A stretch of DNA of 64,000 bases from Sphagnum compactum. Taxonomy: Eukaryota; Bryophyta; Sphagnopsida; Sphagnales. This document shows positions 12,045 to 24,400 of the stretch, piece by piece (the first letter of the stretch is position 1; every line of letters begins with the position of its first letter). The position numbers and the translations under genes are program-made. The stretch lies in contig OZ234495.1 in assembly GCA_965153455.1 (NCBI GenBank), forward strand, positions 25,602,875-25,666,874, in the 5' to 3' direction. The notes below the pieces were generated by a model, which did no database searches, was not told the origin of the DNA, and worked only from the letters and a program-made list of their open reading frames with translations.

Positions 12045-12605
12045 ATGCACTCTAAATTTTGAATGTATGAACATTGACAAAATCATTAATCTATTTAAAT
12101 ATAAATGTGAAACATGCCAAGTTTTTAAACATCCATTTCAAAAAATTGTGATGATCCATGCAAAATGTAAATCATGAATAATGGATTTAACACATTCGAT
12201 ATGAATGATCCAACTCATGTGCAAAATGTTGATAATTGAAAAGATGTGAAAAAATTCACTAATTCATTCAAACAAAAATACGAGGCATTAAGATGTTGTG
12301 TGTTTTTCAATATATACCAATAAATGCAATATGCAACATTTGAGTAATAGTTTCAATAGATTCAAAGTGAACATGATTCAACTCATGTGCAAATGTTGAT
12401 AATTCATGAGATGTGAAAAAATTCATTAAAACATTCAAGTTTCATTGCAAAGCATTGAGTTGCATGTGTTTTAATGTATTTTAATAAGTGCAAAATGCAA
12501 CTTTTGAATAACAATTTTAACATATTAAAAGTGAATGGTTCAATTCATGTACCACATTGATAGTTGAAAATATGTAAAAAAACCATTAACTCATTATAAT
12601 GCATT
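12045..12605 (+). repeat. Tandem repeat, ~165-bp period
   Basis: The motif CAACTCATGTGC (or CAATTCATGTAC), followed by TTGATAATT and ATGTGAAAAAATTCA, recurs at 12211, 12379 and 12541, giving periods of 168 and 162 bp. A more decayed unit precedes the first. Copies differ by many substitutions and small indels. Confidence 0.65.
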
Positions 12606-13000
12606 ATGTAAATAAAGTTAAAGGTTGCTTGAATTTCCATGTCAACCACTTGAAATAATTAAAAAATAAAATAAGGAATTATACTCAATTGAATTGAACA
12701 ACTAAGTGAATCTTATAACTAAAAATGATATTGATCATTAACTAATGCAACAAACCATTTGCAAACTTAAGATGACTAAATGTGGTTGAAATGTAATAAA
12801 ATCAGTTAATAGTTGGAACGTGTGAAAGTGGAATAAGACAAGATTTTTTCTTGTGAAAAGCTACAAAACATTCACATCAAACACATCCCAACCTACTCAC
12901 TAAATATTTTGTACCCTATGATAAAACTAAATTTTTTTAACAAATGGATAAAATTTGGCACTTGAAGAAAATGGATGTAGCCCAAAAGTTATTCAATTTG

Positions 13001-13154
13001 CATTACAACAAAAGGTGTCCCTATACACCAACTGATTTCACTAGATTATGAGTGAATTCACTGGTTATAGTGAATGGGACCTAGTGGGGAAGCAATGAAT
13101 TCATTGGTTTAGTGAAAGGGGACTAATGAATTGCACCCACATCTTGTAGTAGTG
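13001..13154. mobile_element. CACTA-like MITE with 3-bp duplication
   Basis: The left end begins CATTACAACAAAAGGTG. The right end, reverse-complemented, begins CACTACTACAAGATGTG; the two match at 13 of the first 17 positions. Directly outside both ends stands TTG (12998-13000 and 13155-13157), as expected for the 3-bp target duplications of the CACTA (En/Spm) superfamily. The element is 154 bp and holds no ORF. A second copy starts at 63929. The superfamily call rests on the CACTA-like terminus and the duplication length. Confidence 0.6.
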
Positions 13155-13519
13155 TTGGAATGTCAAAATGTTCACCCTATAACAACAACCTAGATCAAAA
13201 ATCCAAACTATGAACATTCATCCATGATGAAGGGGCATGAATGGTTTTGCTAAACCTAAAATTCCAAATGGTCCACGATGCTACTGTTAAGTTTTTTTTA
13301 TGATTGAGTTCCAATGACCTTCCTTGTCTCCCCATGTGGGTTTTGTGGTCTTGGTCTAACATTTGTGTTGTTCATCATGCTTTTGCAAATTTAGGTTGTT
13401 GTCATCGTGCATCTCAATGAAGCAATGCCCCCCTAACTCATGATATTTTATGATGTAGGGAACAACAACCTACAAGAGTTCAACAAAAGGTTTTAATAAG
13501 CATGTGTGTTAATTGGTCT

Positions 13520-14080
13520 CATTTCATATTTGCATTCTATCTTATGCGATACACCCCCCTCTCTCTTTGGTTGCTTTCCATTGCCTCTTAGTTGTGTGTT
13601 TATTTCATGTCTAATATGATCCCCCCAACATTATTTTCAATTCTTCTTTATCAATTATTGGTGTCACACTTTCATGTTTTCATGTTTTTTCCTATCTTAT
13701 GTGATCCCCACTCTTATTCCCAATATTTTTTATCACCTTTTGGTTTTGTGTTTTTATGTTCATTTTCTATCTAAAGCACCCCCCCCCCCTTCCAAGTTTT
13801 TTTTCATTGTCTCTTGTTTTGTGTTTCATGTTTGTTTCCTGTTTAATGCAATGTCCCTTCCTTTCTTCCCAAATATTTTTTTATTACCTCTTAGTCTTAT
13901 GTTTTCGTTTTGTTTCATGCTTGATGTGATGATTCCTTTTTTTCTTGATGTTTTTTTATCACCTCTTGGTCTTGTGTTCTTGTGTTCATTTCATGTTTGA
14001 TGTGATGCCCCCCTTGATCCTCTTTGAAACCTCTTGGTCTCATATATTTATTTATTGTATGATGTGATCTCCACCCCTCA
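13520..14080 (+). repeat. Pyrimidine-rich minisatellite, ~75-bp period
   Basis: Eight degenerate units share a TTCATGT/TTCTATC word, then ATGTGAT or a variant, then a C-run. The C-run landmarks fall near 13546, 13618, 13703, 13776, 13849, 13928, 14003 and 14066. The G-poor composition leaves long open frames that encode only hydrophobic low-complexity peptide, so I read none of them as genes. Confidence 0.65.
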
Positions 14081-15179
14081 ACTTTAATTGATCACTATGA
14101 GTTGAAATGTAGTTGTTTTGTTATTATATGACCTTTTTGTAAACATCTTGGCCTAGCTTTAATTGTTGTTTGTGTGGTTATAAAAACTCCAAGGTTGACA
14201 CATGTGTACCCAAATGTGTTAGCTGTAAAATGAACTTGGAAGTTAAGGTAAAATTTGTCCCTTATTTTTTTCATTGTCAAGGCAAACCATTCCTTTTGAA
14301 AATTTTCCCTTACATGTTTTTCAACTAGCTTCTAAGTTCATTCAACAATGTTAAGTGATTCAATTTAATGTCTTATTCATTCTCCTCCCTTTTTTAATTA
14401 TTTAATTACATTTATTATTTCTTTTTCCAAGGTTTTTCTTGTAGGATATCCGAGTATTCGTGAAATGTTACCACATGGGACCTACTATAGTCTATTAATG
14501 TTTTTATACCTCCCACCCTCCTTGTAGGAAAGTGTGAAATGATAGCAAGTTTGCAAAATGGAATGTTTAGTTAATTGTAAAAAATTGGACAATATATAAA
14601 GTTGAAAAAATAAGTTCATATAGGTTTATAACTACCTCATTTGTATTATTGTTAACATTGAATTATTTGCTCTAATAGGACCTATAGTTATTCCATATAC
14701 TATAGATATTTTTGTTGTTATTTTCTTTCAACATGCTCCATTGTACCAATTATATTCATTAGCTTTATGACAATTCCATCTTCTCCCCACCATTCCTTAT
14801 CATCATGTGCATCACTTGGGCTTTCATTGTTTTCATTTGATATGTTTGTTGGTCTTTTCATATATGATCTTGTTAATGGGCCAAATCCATATCGCCCTAA
14901 AACCACTTTGAATGTTTTGTTTGAACATCACTTTTTCCATTACCTTGTCTACTCATGATTCAATTAAAATAGCCTTGTATGGTTAATTATATTTGTTTCT
15001 AATCATAAAATTATTATTTTCCTTCTTTAAGGTTGTTAGGAACCTAGGTCACTTAACCTAAGCTAGGAATTTGACCCACCTAGCCCACTAACTTAGGATG
15101 CAAGTGTATGTTTAAACCCTTCACCTTCATGTTTAAGGAACAAGTCTTTAACTATTGAACCATTACTTGATTAAATGAA
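14081..15179. other. AT-rich intergenic DNA
   Basis: No gene or element recognised. Confidence 0.5.
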
Positions 15180-15985
15180 ATAATTTGTCATCACATATTA
15201 TTATGTATATTTTTTTCTTAACCTACCTAAGTGTTTTTCGTAGGCTATTTATAAATTACTCTAAGTTATCTTAAGTTAATGTAAACTACCTTAGGCTATG
15301 TGTAAAATATCATATGTTAAGTTTGTAAACTATTCCTAAGTTATTTTGGGGTAATGTAGGTTTCCCTATGTTATGTTTACAATACCATATGTTATTACTA
15401 AGTTATTATACTTGGGCTATATGGATTATTTCACCTTAGGTTATTCTATGTTTTTTTTGGTTATTACATATTATTTCAATTTAGGTCATTTTTGGTTATT
15501 ATACCCTAGGTTATTCTTGGTTATTATAGGCCATTCCACCTTAAGTTATTTTTTGCTATTCTAAGTTATTCCACCTTATAATATTTTCAAGTATTTTCAA
15601 GTATTTTAAATCCAACTTAGTTTATTTCAAATCATTTTAAGTAATTCCACACCAAATTATCTCAATTATTTTAAACAATTTCACCTTAAAATATTTTAAT
15701 TTATTCTCGACTATTTTAGGTAATTCCACTTTAAATTATTTTTCAAAATTCAATTTTTACATTATTTTAAATTATTATACCCTAAAGAAAAATAACCTAG
15801 GGTAATATAATTTAAAATAACTTTCAAAAACCTAGAATATAATGTTTTATAATACTTTATAATAGTCTAACATATAATGATTTATAGTACCCTAGGGTAT
15901 AAATTAAGGTATAATAACATATATAATAAGTTAAGGTAATTTATTAATAACTTAGGGTAGAAACTAAGGTACAATGGTTTTTGTG
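15180..15985. repeat. Degenerate short-word repeat, palindromic overall
   Basis: The left part repeats TTAGGTTATT, TAAGTTATT and CCACCTTA words many times. The right part (from about 15780) carries their complements, such as AATAACCTAGGGTAAT and ACTTAGGGTA. TTATACCCTAGGTTATT on the left thus faces its near reverse complement on the right, and the tract could fold back on itself. No coding content. Confidence 0.5.
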
Positions 15986-18132
15986 GGCTCAAGCCATGAA
16001 GGTTGAAGATGGTGTTTGCGTCATTCATAAGATCATGAATGTGAGGCAAATTGGATATGGATTGTTTCCCATGAATTCAAAACCATGTCATAGACGCTCT
16101 TGTTAAAAAATGAAAGCAAATGGAATCCTTTCTTGGTGTAGAAACAAAAAAAATTGAGTTTGTATTGGTAACTTTCTTTTTACTTTTGTTATCATTCTTT
16201 GTTGAACATGAGTGTTGCAAATATCTACATTGAATTAGAGATTATTGACAGTAAAATATAAAAGAACTTTGTTTTTTAAAAATTTAAATTCATGATTGTT
16301 TCGATCTCAATAATGATTGCAAATTGGTCACATACAGATTTGTGGGAGTTCTCACTTTCATTAGATACATCATTGCAATTGTCAAAACTTGAAATATTCA
16401 ATACAAAGACTTCCATGTTGTATGTGAAAATAAGAGTTGTTTTTGTTGTGATAAAATCTATTGTTACAACAATGCTGACAACATTGCTTTTGTAATGACA
16501 CGATGATGAGAATTCCTATAGCGATGGTGTGGAAGCATACATTATTTTTTTTGGTGGCGGATGTTGCTTCTATGGTGAGGTGAAGAAAAAACATTTTGAT
16601 GATATTGAGAAAGAATATTGAAGTAGAACTTCTTTTGAAAAGGCACCAATTATGACCATATTTTGTAATGTAACATTTCTAACATTGATTTCCAAGCACA
16701 TTTTTGGATGTCACACTTCAAACTCAATTTTCACTTGAATTCTAATTTTAAGTTACTTCTCTAATTCCATCCAAACAAGTATCAACAAAATGCCACAATA
16801 AGTAATTTCTACTTGGTGTAAACATATACAAATCCAATGATAATGTCACCAAATAAAAAAGGAGGTACACACAAATTGCATGCACTCAAATCATTGAAGT
16901 TTTATAGTCATATAAATTCAACACAACATACATTAAGTACACATCCAACATTCTATCTATGATATAGTAATTGAAATAAAACTATGGACCTTGACAGATA
17001 AGTTCACTTCGGGTTTCTCTTTCTTTCTAGGCTATCATGGCCAACAAAATGTGGATATCCTAACAACATATGATGTCTTCTAAGATCAAATACCCAAATC
17101 CAATGGCGAATTTGCTTCAAAAAATGGAGAAAATCTAGACAAGTTGTTTTTGTAGTGGTTCCTTAAATTTCCCAATAACTTCCCAATGCAGAGTAATTGT
17201 TAAGAGCTCCTAAAGGCTAGAGTACTCAATTTTCCCAATCCCCAACAACAATCCCAAGCACATTAGACTTAAAACAAACACCCACAATGGCCAGCCTTAA
17301 TGACCCACTAGAGCTTTTCATCATTTCTATCTTAAGGTCCCTATTAACACACTAACATCTAAGGTTCTGCTCACCAACCTCAAGGTAGCAAAGTTCATGA
17401 AGTGTTCATCAGTAAAACCGTAATAACTCAAATCTTCAAGCATTATTCCCCAAAATTCTTAACATCTATTTTACAACGAAAAATCAAAGAACAAGAGTCT
17501 AAACACTACAATGTTTAACTTCCTCCTCATCCAACATTTATCTTCAACCCCCAACTTCAAGTGCACCGCCCGTCTTTTAGCATTATCCTCCTCACTCCAC
17601 AAAAGAGAATCCCCAAAACAACACCCCATCGCCAATTCTTGATTTGAACGCCAACACTCCATGAAACACACAAACCAAAGCTCATAACCTGCAAACAACA
17701 AAAACACAAGAAAATAACAAAGCCATCAAAAAGCAAAATGCAACTCCTCTAAAATTCATGATTGCCAACCGTCCCCTTTCTTAGTGTTTTTTGCCAATAC
17801 ATCCATCAACACAGTAAATCATTCATTAGGGCAATCTTACACCGCTTCATCTGGTTATGGCTTAGTCATTCAAAAGAACTTGTTGACATAGGTCCCGGTC
17901 ACAATAGAATATAATTACAAAGAAAACTCAAAACCAAAGCTCTATTCTCCAAAGCAAAAATCTAAAAACTCAAAGAAGATACTCAAAACAAATAATTCTC
18001 CCAAGAATGTGTCCTCCTCACATATGAAGCTCTAAGTTCAAACTCAATCTAGGTTCTAACCAATAATTAGTCAATATTTAAAACAATGTGCACCCAATAT
18101 GTACACTAACTAAAAACTACTAGTAACCTACC
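15986..18132. other. Intergenic DNA
   Basis: AT-rich at first, then more C-rich from about 17000 to 18130. A minus-strand open stretch at 17471-17707 is not recognisable. No gene assigned. Confidence 0.45.
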
Positions 18133-18137
18133 CTTAA

Positions 18138-18172
18138 GAGCCCTAATCCTGTGATTAGGGTTAGGGTTTTAG
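18138..18172 (+). promoter_or_regulatory. Telo-box promoter element of the LUC7-like gene
   Basis: ATTAGGGTTAGGGTTTT (18154-18170) contains the reverse of the AAACCCTA telo-box, and a CCCTAATCC copy just upstream can pair with it. It lies about 320 bp before the LUC7-like start codon. Telo-boxes are common in plant housekeeping promoters; its role here is inferred. Confidence 0.45.
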
Positions 18173-18211
18173 TCGTTCAAGTCCTCCTGCTGTTTGGCCT
18201 TTGCATCTGCT

Positions 18212-18232
18212 CTTTCTCTCTCTCGCTCTCGT
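18212..18232. repeat. CT-rich tract in 5' region of LUC7-like gene
   Basis: A CTCTCTCTC-type pyrimidine run. A GGA-repeat purine run (about 18455-18481) follows directly before the start codon. Both probably lie in the 5' leader. Confidence 0.5.
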
Positions 18233-18487
18233 TGTGTGCAGTTTTGTGTAACGGAAAGAGAGAACACGCGCGGGCGAGGGACGGGAGCTTTGAGCCTCCC
18301 GGAAATCGGTAAGAAGGCATGTAACTCCCGTGCCGCATAGGATGTATGCTTTTCTGCTTCTTGAGCTTTCCAGTGGTGGATAAACAAAGCCCTCGGACTG
18401 CGGTAAGTGTTTGTTTGAACGTTGATGTTAGTGTGTAATTGAGGATTTGGAAGGAGAGAGGAGGAGGAGGAGGAGGAGGAGACTGCA

Positions 18488-20898
18488 ATGGATCCGAAGG
18501 CTCTTCTGGACGAGCTTATGGGGAAGGACCGGGACCTTCCTTTCGATCAGAAGAAGAAGAAGAAGTTGCGATTTGACGATCCTGAGGTTAGGGTTCGGTT
18601 TGGGGTCTTTCCACTTGTATTTGTAAAGAGATTATCCTGTTGTTTGCTGATCATTTGTTCTTAATTATTGTGTGCAGGGATGTATATTAATGAGCATTGC
18701 TTGTTTGTTTACTTCGCCGAATTTAGCAAAATGATGTGGGGACTGGTATTCTAGGAATATCCCACCGGGTTTAGGGTTTAGTGCAAGCGCGGATTAGTCA
18801 GCAAGAGTTGATCGTTTTGCTGTGTTTGCAGGTTTGTCGTTACCATCTTGTAGCTTTTTGTCCGCATGACTTGTTTCCGAATACAAAGAGCGACCTTGGC
18901 CCTTGTGAGAAGATCCACGATCATGGCTTGCAAGCAGATTTCCTAAACTCTAACAAAGTACTACAGTATGAAGCTGAGTTCCTTGGCTATTTGGAGCGCC
19001 TCATCGCTGACTTGGAAAGGTAATTATGAATTATTCCCTGTCCCTAGGGATTGCTGCTACTTTGTGAATGAAAGGGGATCAGATTGGGAAATCCTCACTG
19101 GCTTATGTATAACACTGACATCATGTTATGGTTCTGAGCCTTAGGTGATTATTATGACAGCTTGTGTGACTTGATTTCCACTAGGAAGATAAGGAGGTCG
19201 CATGAGCGGCTGGAGAAGGAAATGCCACTGACTGACCATGCACGAGCCAATAGCGATCGGATTTCCGCTATTGCGATGGAGGTTCAGTCACTGCTCAAAC
19301 AAGCTGAAAGAGAGGGAGAAGATGGATTGGTAGACCAGGCCCAAGCCACAATGGACAAGGTAGGCGGACGTTGGGTTTGATTGGGATGGGTGTTGGTTAT
19401 TCATATATCTCAACTTGTCTTGTTTGCAGATTCTTGTAACACACAATCACTTTGTTTGGCTGCAACAGGCTATTGGGAATGTTTCCGTCTCTTGGACAAG
19501 CACATGCAACAAGACATATAGGTAGCCAGCTTGTAACACACTTCTGTCATATTCTGTCATATTCATCATAGTTTCTTGGCTGTGATACGTGCTGGGGTTG
19601 TGCCAGGTTGAGAGAAAGAACAAAGAAAAAGACCAGCTGGTGCGTGCAGTGATGCCTGAATTTGGCAACATATTGGAGAAGGAGAAGAGCATGCAAGTTT
19701 GTGAAGTTTGTGGGGCAATGCAGGCTTCTACAGATACTGAAAAGCGGCTGGCTAGTCATTTGGAGGGGAAACAGCATCTGGTGTGTTTTTTATTGCTTTC
19801 TCATGCTGTTGTTCATGACCTTTCAATCTAACCTATGCTGAAGTTGGTGAATTGACATTTGTGGAATTGGTTTTTTACATCCACATATTATGGTGCTTAC
19901 AGGGTTATTACAGAATAAGGCAAACTGCCAAGCAGCTTCGGAAGAAAAAGGAAGATGAAAGAGAGGCTAGACAGCGGGAGCGTGATGCTACTGATAATCC
20001 TGTTGAAGCTGACACCAAGTCCAAGATTGAGGAAGGCATTGCTGAGAAGACCAGAGAATCTGACAAGGTTTGGTTGCTCACCAGAAATCAGATAGTCTTC
20101 ACATGGGGTTGAATGGATTTGAACACCTAATTGTTCCACTTCATGATATTGTAGGTGAGATCTTGGTCACAGTCGCTGAATAGAATGATTGGCATTCAAA
20201 TCCTTGAAGCAAATCAACTTCCTGGTTGTCTGTGCCAAGCATATTTTCAAAAGTTTGCAGTCTGGATTAAAAGTGCTGTTAAATCTATGGAACAGTCATG
20301 ACTATCTTTACTTGGCCTGTGCATTTGAACACTTCTCTGTGGATGGGTTACAGAATGGTGATCATCCTGTTGAGAAAGATCGAGAGCAGGATGGACGCCA
20401 GGAATGCAGGTGCGTTCCTGATTTTTTGTGCATTTCTGTCTTTGTAATCTAATAAACTTTGTGCAACTATTGGATACACAGGTAGTTTATGAGACTGCCT
20501 TTGCTTTGTTTGTTATACTCTCACTGCTCACTGCGTCTCAGACTCTTCGTCTCTTATTTGCATTGTTACATCTTGGCTTGTGTGGCTGGTGTGGCAGCCG
20601 AAGCAAAGAGAGATCTCGGCGAAGAAGCCGCAGTCCAGATCCCAGGCATGGTCAAGAGGCAGAGCGAGAGAGGGAAAGATACAGACAGAAGAACAGGGAT
20701 TGGGGTGATGATGACAGAGAGAAAGACAGATATCGTGACCGTGACAGGAGCCGAGATTGGAAAAGGGAAGGGGAGAGAGATAGAGAGAGAGAGAGGGATA
20801 GAGATGGTCGCAAGGACAGGGAGCGACATAGAGATCGAATGAGAGGTCAAGATAGAGAGAGAGACGGGGACAGAATATCTGGAAGATCAGCCAGGTAA
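18488..20898 (+). CDS. LUC7-like U1 snRNP factor (LUC7L3/LUC7-RL type)
   Basis: Seven exons join with consistent phase: 18488-18586, 18832-19019, 19185-19359, 19607-19780, 19903-20067, 20354-20409, 20598-20898, giving about 385 aa. All introns are GT-AG. The N-terminus (MDPKALLDELMGKDRDL) is typical of LUC7 proteins. A first CCCH zinc finger uses C35, C43, C58 and H62 (with FCPHDLF and SDLGPCEKIHD). A second, C2H2, finger uses C186, C189, H205 and H211 (CEVCGAMQ). An Arg/Ser- and then Arg/Glu/Asp-rich tail runs from about residue 268. DLGPCEKIHD and the finger spacing favour the LUC7L3/LUC7-RL branch over LUC7A/B. The family binds U1 snRNP and influences 5' splice-site choice in the nucleus. 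The stop lies in a possible donor (CCAG|GTAAAA); splicing there to an acceptor near 21055 would change only the last residues. Confidence 0.9.
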
Positions 20899-21240
20899 AA
20901 GTTCCTCAGGTTGCAGATTTTTCATGACTTTATCTGGATGCCTGCAGATTTTGATTTGTGCCTTAATTTTTAAGGATGGTTAGAGTTTATGATTTTGAGT
21001 TGTAGTTTCCTGACTCTTCAGCTCTGGTTGCAAGCACCTTTCATTGATGCCACAGTGGTTTCGAGTGGAACTGAAAGGCATGATGGCTTCTGGGAAGAAA
21101 GGAGTGGCATTTTTAGCACCAAGAAATTGGATGGCCTTTCCCCGGAGAGCTGCATAGGTCATCTTTAATTTCAGATGTCGTGATGAACTATTCACATTGT
21201 GTACACACCCCCACTGAATTGAAGCTATTTTAATGCTATT
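20899..21240 (+). other. Probable 3' UTR of the LUC7-like gene
   Basis: Moderate-GC sequence directly after the LUC7-like stop, before AT-rich repeat DNA begins near 21285. It may hold a 3' UTR intron ending at the CCACAG near 21055. No other gene seen. Confidence 0.4.
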
Positions 21241-21284
21241 TTGAGCATTCTTCTCTGGATGTCCTATGTCTCACAATTCTGAAT

Positions 21285-21450
21285 TCAATTTAATTTGAAT
21301 TCCATTCAATGTATTTGAATCAAATTTAAGAATTTGAATTCAATTGAATTCAAGTTGCATGCAATGTTATTCAATATTTTCATTTGAATGGAACTTAATT
21401 TTCACACAATCAATTCATTTTTCCCATCGGTTGATTGTCACTAGTCATGC
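21285..21450 (+). repeat. Dispersed ~150-bp repeat, copy 2
   Basis: Matches the reverse complement of 605-790 through TTGCATGCAATG, ATTCAATATTTTCATTTGA, AATCAATTCATTTTT and TTGATTGTCACTAG. The first part is a set of overlapping GAATTC/TTGAAT palindromes. It abuts the left arm of the large inverted repeat that follows and may be that element's end. Confidence 0.6.
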
Positions 21451-21479
21451 ATAACAACACAGAGCCGAGCCAAGGACCT

Positions 21480-24400
21480 TTTCAAACTCTCCACCTCCTT
21501 TGCCATTATCTTTACTTCTTTCTCACATACCATTTGAAATCCTCCCTTTCAAACTGAAGCTTAAAATTTAAATTTAAAGTTTATTTAACTATTCGAGTAA
21601 AATCCATAATTTTAAAAAAAGATTGTGAAATTTATATTTATAAAAATAATTATGATTTTAGAAACCTCCGCCTTCATTACTACTATTCTTACTTTCTTTC
21701 CTCACATATGCTTAGAAAACTTTCCTCTCCAAAGTGAATCTAAATATACAAATTTAAATTTAAATTATCATAAAATTTAAATTCAGAGATTAATTTAACT
21801 GTTATAGTACATAATTCCATAAAAATTTGAATGATTATATGTTTTTATGAATAGAAATAGATTTTAAATATTACATTACATTGTATACCATTGTAGATAT
21901 TTAAGAATAATAATTGATCTATTTTATTATTTTATTTCTTTACAATGTATAAATCATAGGTATGTTATAAATGATGGAAGGTGGAGATTTTGCAAGTGGA
22001 ATCATAATATTTGGATTTTTAAAAAATGAATTATATATAATTATAATTTTTTTGAATTGACATTATATAACCATTGGATTAATCCAAAACTCTTTTGGCT
22101 TGGCATAAGGTTCTAGTATTTTAGTAGAAGCAAAATAATTACTCCTTTTATTTACATAAATTCGAAAAAATTCAAGAAAAGTAATTTATGTATAGTAATC
22201 AAGGTAACTTATTAACCTGATAAATAAGGTGATTTATTTCTTCCATAATTTCTCTTAACTTGGTCACATGCAAGTGCTAAAATTTCAGTTTATTTAAGGC
22301 TAATGGCCCAAAAAAAAAAAAAAAAAAATTTAATATGATAGTAATTTAATTATGGTAGTTTATTCTTGTAATGCAACCTTTTTCACGAAATAGCAATTTA
22401 AATGGGGTTATTTTTGTAAAATAAGTATAGTAGATAATTGTTATTATATATTAGAATAAAATCAAGTATTGTAACTTATTTATGAGAATGAGACTAACTT
22501 AGGTTTTACTTTATTTTTCATTTAAAAAAAAAATTGGATGTTGAATTGCGTAATTTCATTACAATGTGCATTGTAGATGAATTATGATAATATATTCACT
22601 TAAATTTCCTTTCTTATGTTAGTTTATTATTTCATTGGGGTAAAGTTTTTCAATTTATTTAATGTAACTATTGTGATGATTGAATAATGACAATCGTGTT
22701 TCTTGGTTTGTGTTTTTTTTGTTGGAGTGGTGAAACCTATTCATTAATTACAAAAAAAAATAATTTCAAGCATTGTTTGTGTTTCTATGCATTGCCATGC
22801 ATCCTTCATTTTTGTTTTGTTTGTGTTTGTGGTTGTTAAAGATATCTACAAAGTAAGGAAAACACAACACCAATACCCATGTTTGGTCATAAACGGTGTG
22901 AGATTTTTAAAAACAATGAAAAATATATATTGGGCCTAAATGGGGATTGAAATTCAAATTCACACCAAATTTGACAAAGTTTAAATTTAACCTTGTTTTT
23001 TTTCCTTGTTTGCATTCAACCAATGATTATTGTTGTTATGTGTACTACAACTATATATATTTTTGAACCTCGTGCATTGAATCTTGAATTTCAACATTTT
23101 ATATCCATATTTAATAAAATTTCACTATTTTGTGCATATTTACACCACAAACTTAACATCTCACAAGTTTAGTAATGAAAATTGTGCAAAATTCATTCAT
23201 TCATAATTCGTACGTTTCACACATTGAATTGTGCATTGGAAACACATTTGATACATAGTTTATAAAAAGATACAAAATTTGTGTGACATTTGTTCAATCA
23301 TAAATTCGTATTTCATCCATCAACACATTTATTCATGTGTCAAACGTGTTTTCAATGCATGATATTCATGTGTAAAGTGTACAAACTTATGAATGAATAA
23401 ATTTCACACGATTTTCATTATTAATTCGTCATATGCTAAATTTGTGATGTAAAGGTTGACAAAGGGGTTAGGGGATGAAAGAAGGGCCTCAAAAGGAACT
23501 CTATGGATATCTCTATTGTTATTTTTTTTAATGGTTTTGGATAACTCTTATGTGGATAGGTTGTACCATATTTTTCTTGGGTCCATTGGTGAGGTTGATC
23601 CCAAGATTTCATGTTAGTAGAAATCTTTGGAGGTGATATTCATGTATGTGAACCATGGTTGCAAGTGGGGATGAAAATATTCTTACATGGTTAGTTGTTG
23701 TTAAGGTTGAACTTACGAACATGAACTACTTGAGAAATTATTCGAACTCCTCTACAAAAGCAAATCCCATGATATGGGGTTCTTCAATGGTCTAGTTGGG
23801 TGAAATCTTTCAATGGTTTTTGAAACATTAACCATGTGTCTGAAGTTGAAGCCATTTGTTATGGAAGAGATGTCATGAAGTCCATCAAGCATTTGTACAC
23901 TTGAAATGTTTGTGATTGATTTTGCATGTGCATCAACCTCCATAATGAAACCTCAACTTATTTTCAATCAATGAATGGCATAGTTGATGCAATTCACCAA
24001 TGTTGATACTTGTTTTTTAGGTATCCTTCAATTCAATCAAGCTTGCCTGAGTAGGCCATTGCTATTGAGAGTTTTGAGATCCTACAACAAATTTTCATCG
24101 AGGTATGTGCAAATTGTGCTTTGATGTTTTGTCTTTCTTGATAAGCAATTTTTGTAGAGAAGGGAAGGAATGATATTTCATGAGGATACAAGTGTGTATC
24201 AAAATAATGGTTTTTCAAGGGTGGCATTGTAAATGTATTTTCTCCAGTTCTCCCCATTTTTTCTCATTGTGACTAGAATTTTTGCTTATTGAATGTATTT
24301 GAATTGAATATTGGATAAGTAATGCAAATGACACTACTAAGTTGATCAATCTCAAACTTTGAAAATAATTTCATTAGATATGATAAAACGTTATGGATGT

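Noticed and set aside
13674-14000. 108-codon hydrophobic open frame
   Set aside because: Produced by the pyrimidine-rich minisatellite, which lacks stop codons in this frame; no signal or membrane-protein pattern beyond low-complexity Phe, Leu and Pro.
18177-18488. Minus-strand open frame upstream of the LUC7-like start
   Set aside because: Kept open by CT and GGA tracts of the LUC7-like 5' leader.
20566-20850. Minus-strand frame of Ser/Ile/Pro repeats
   Set aside because: Antisense shadow of the Arg/Glu/Asp-rich tail of the LUC7-like gene.
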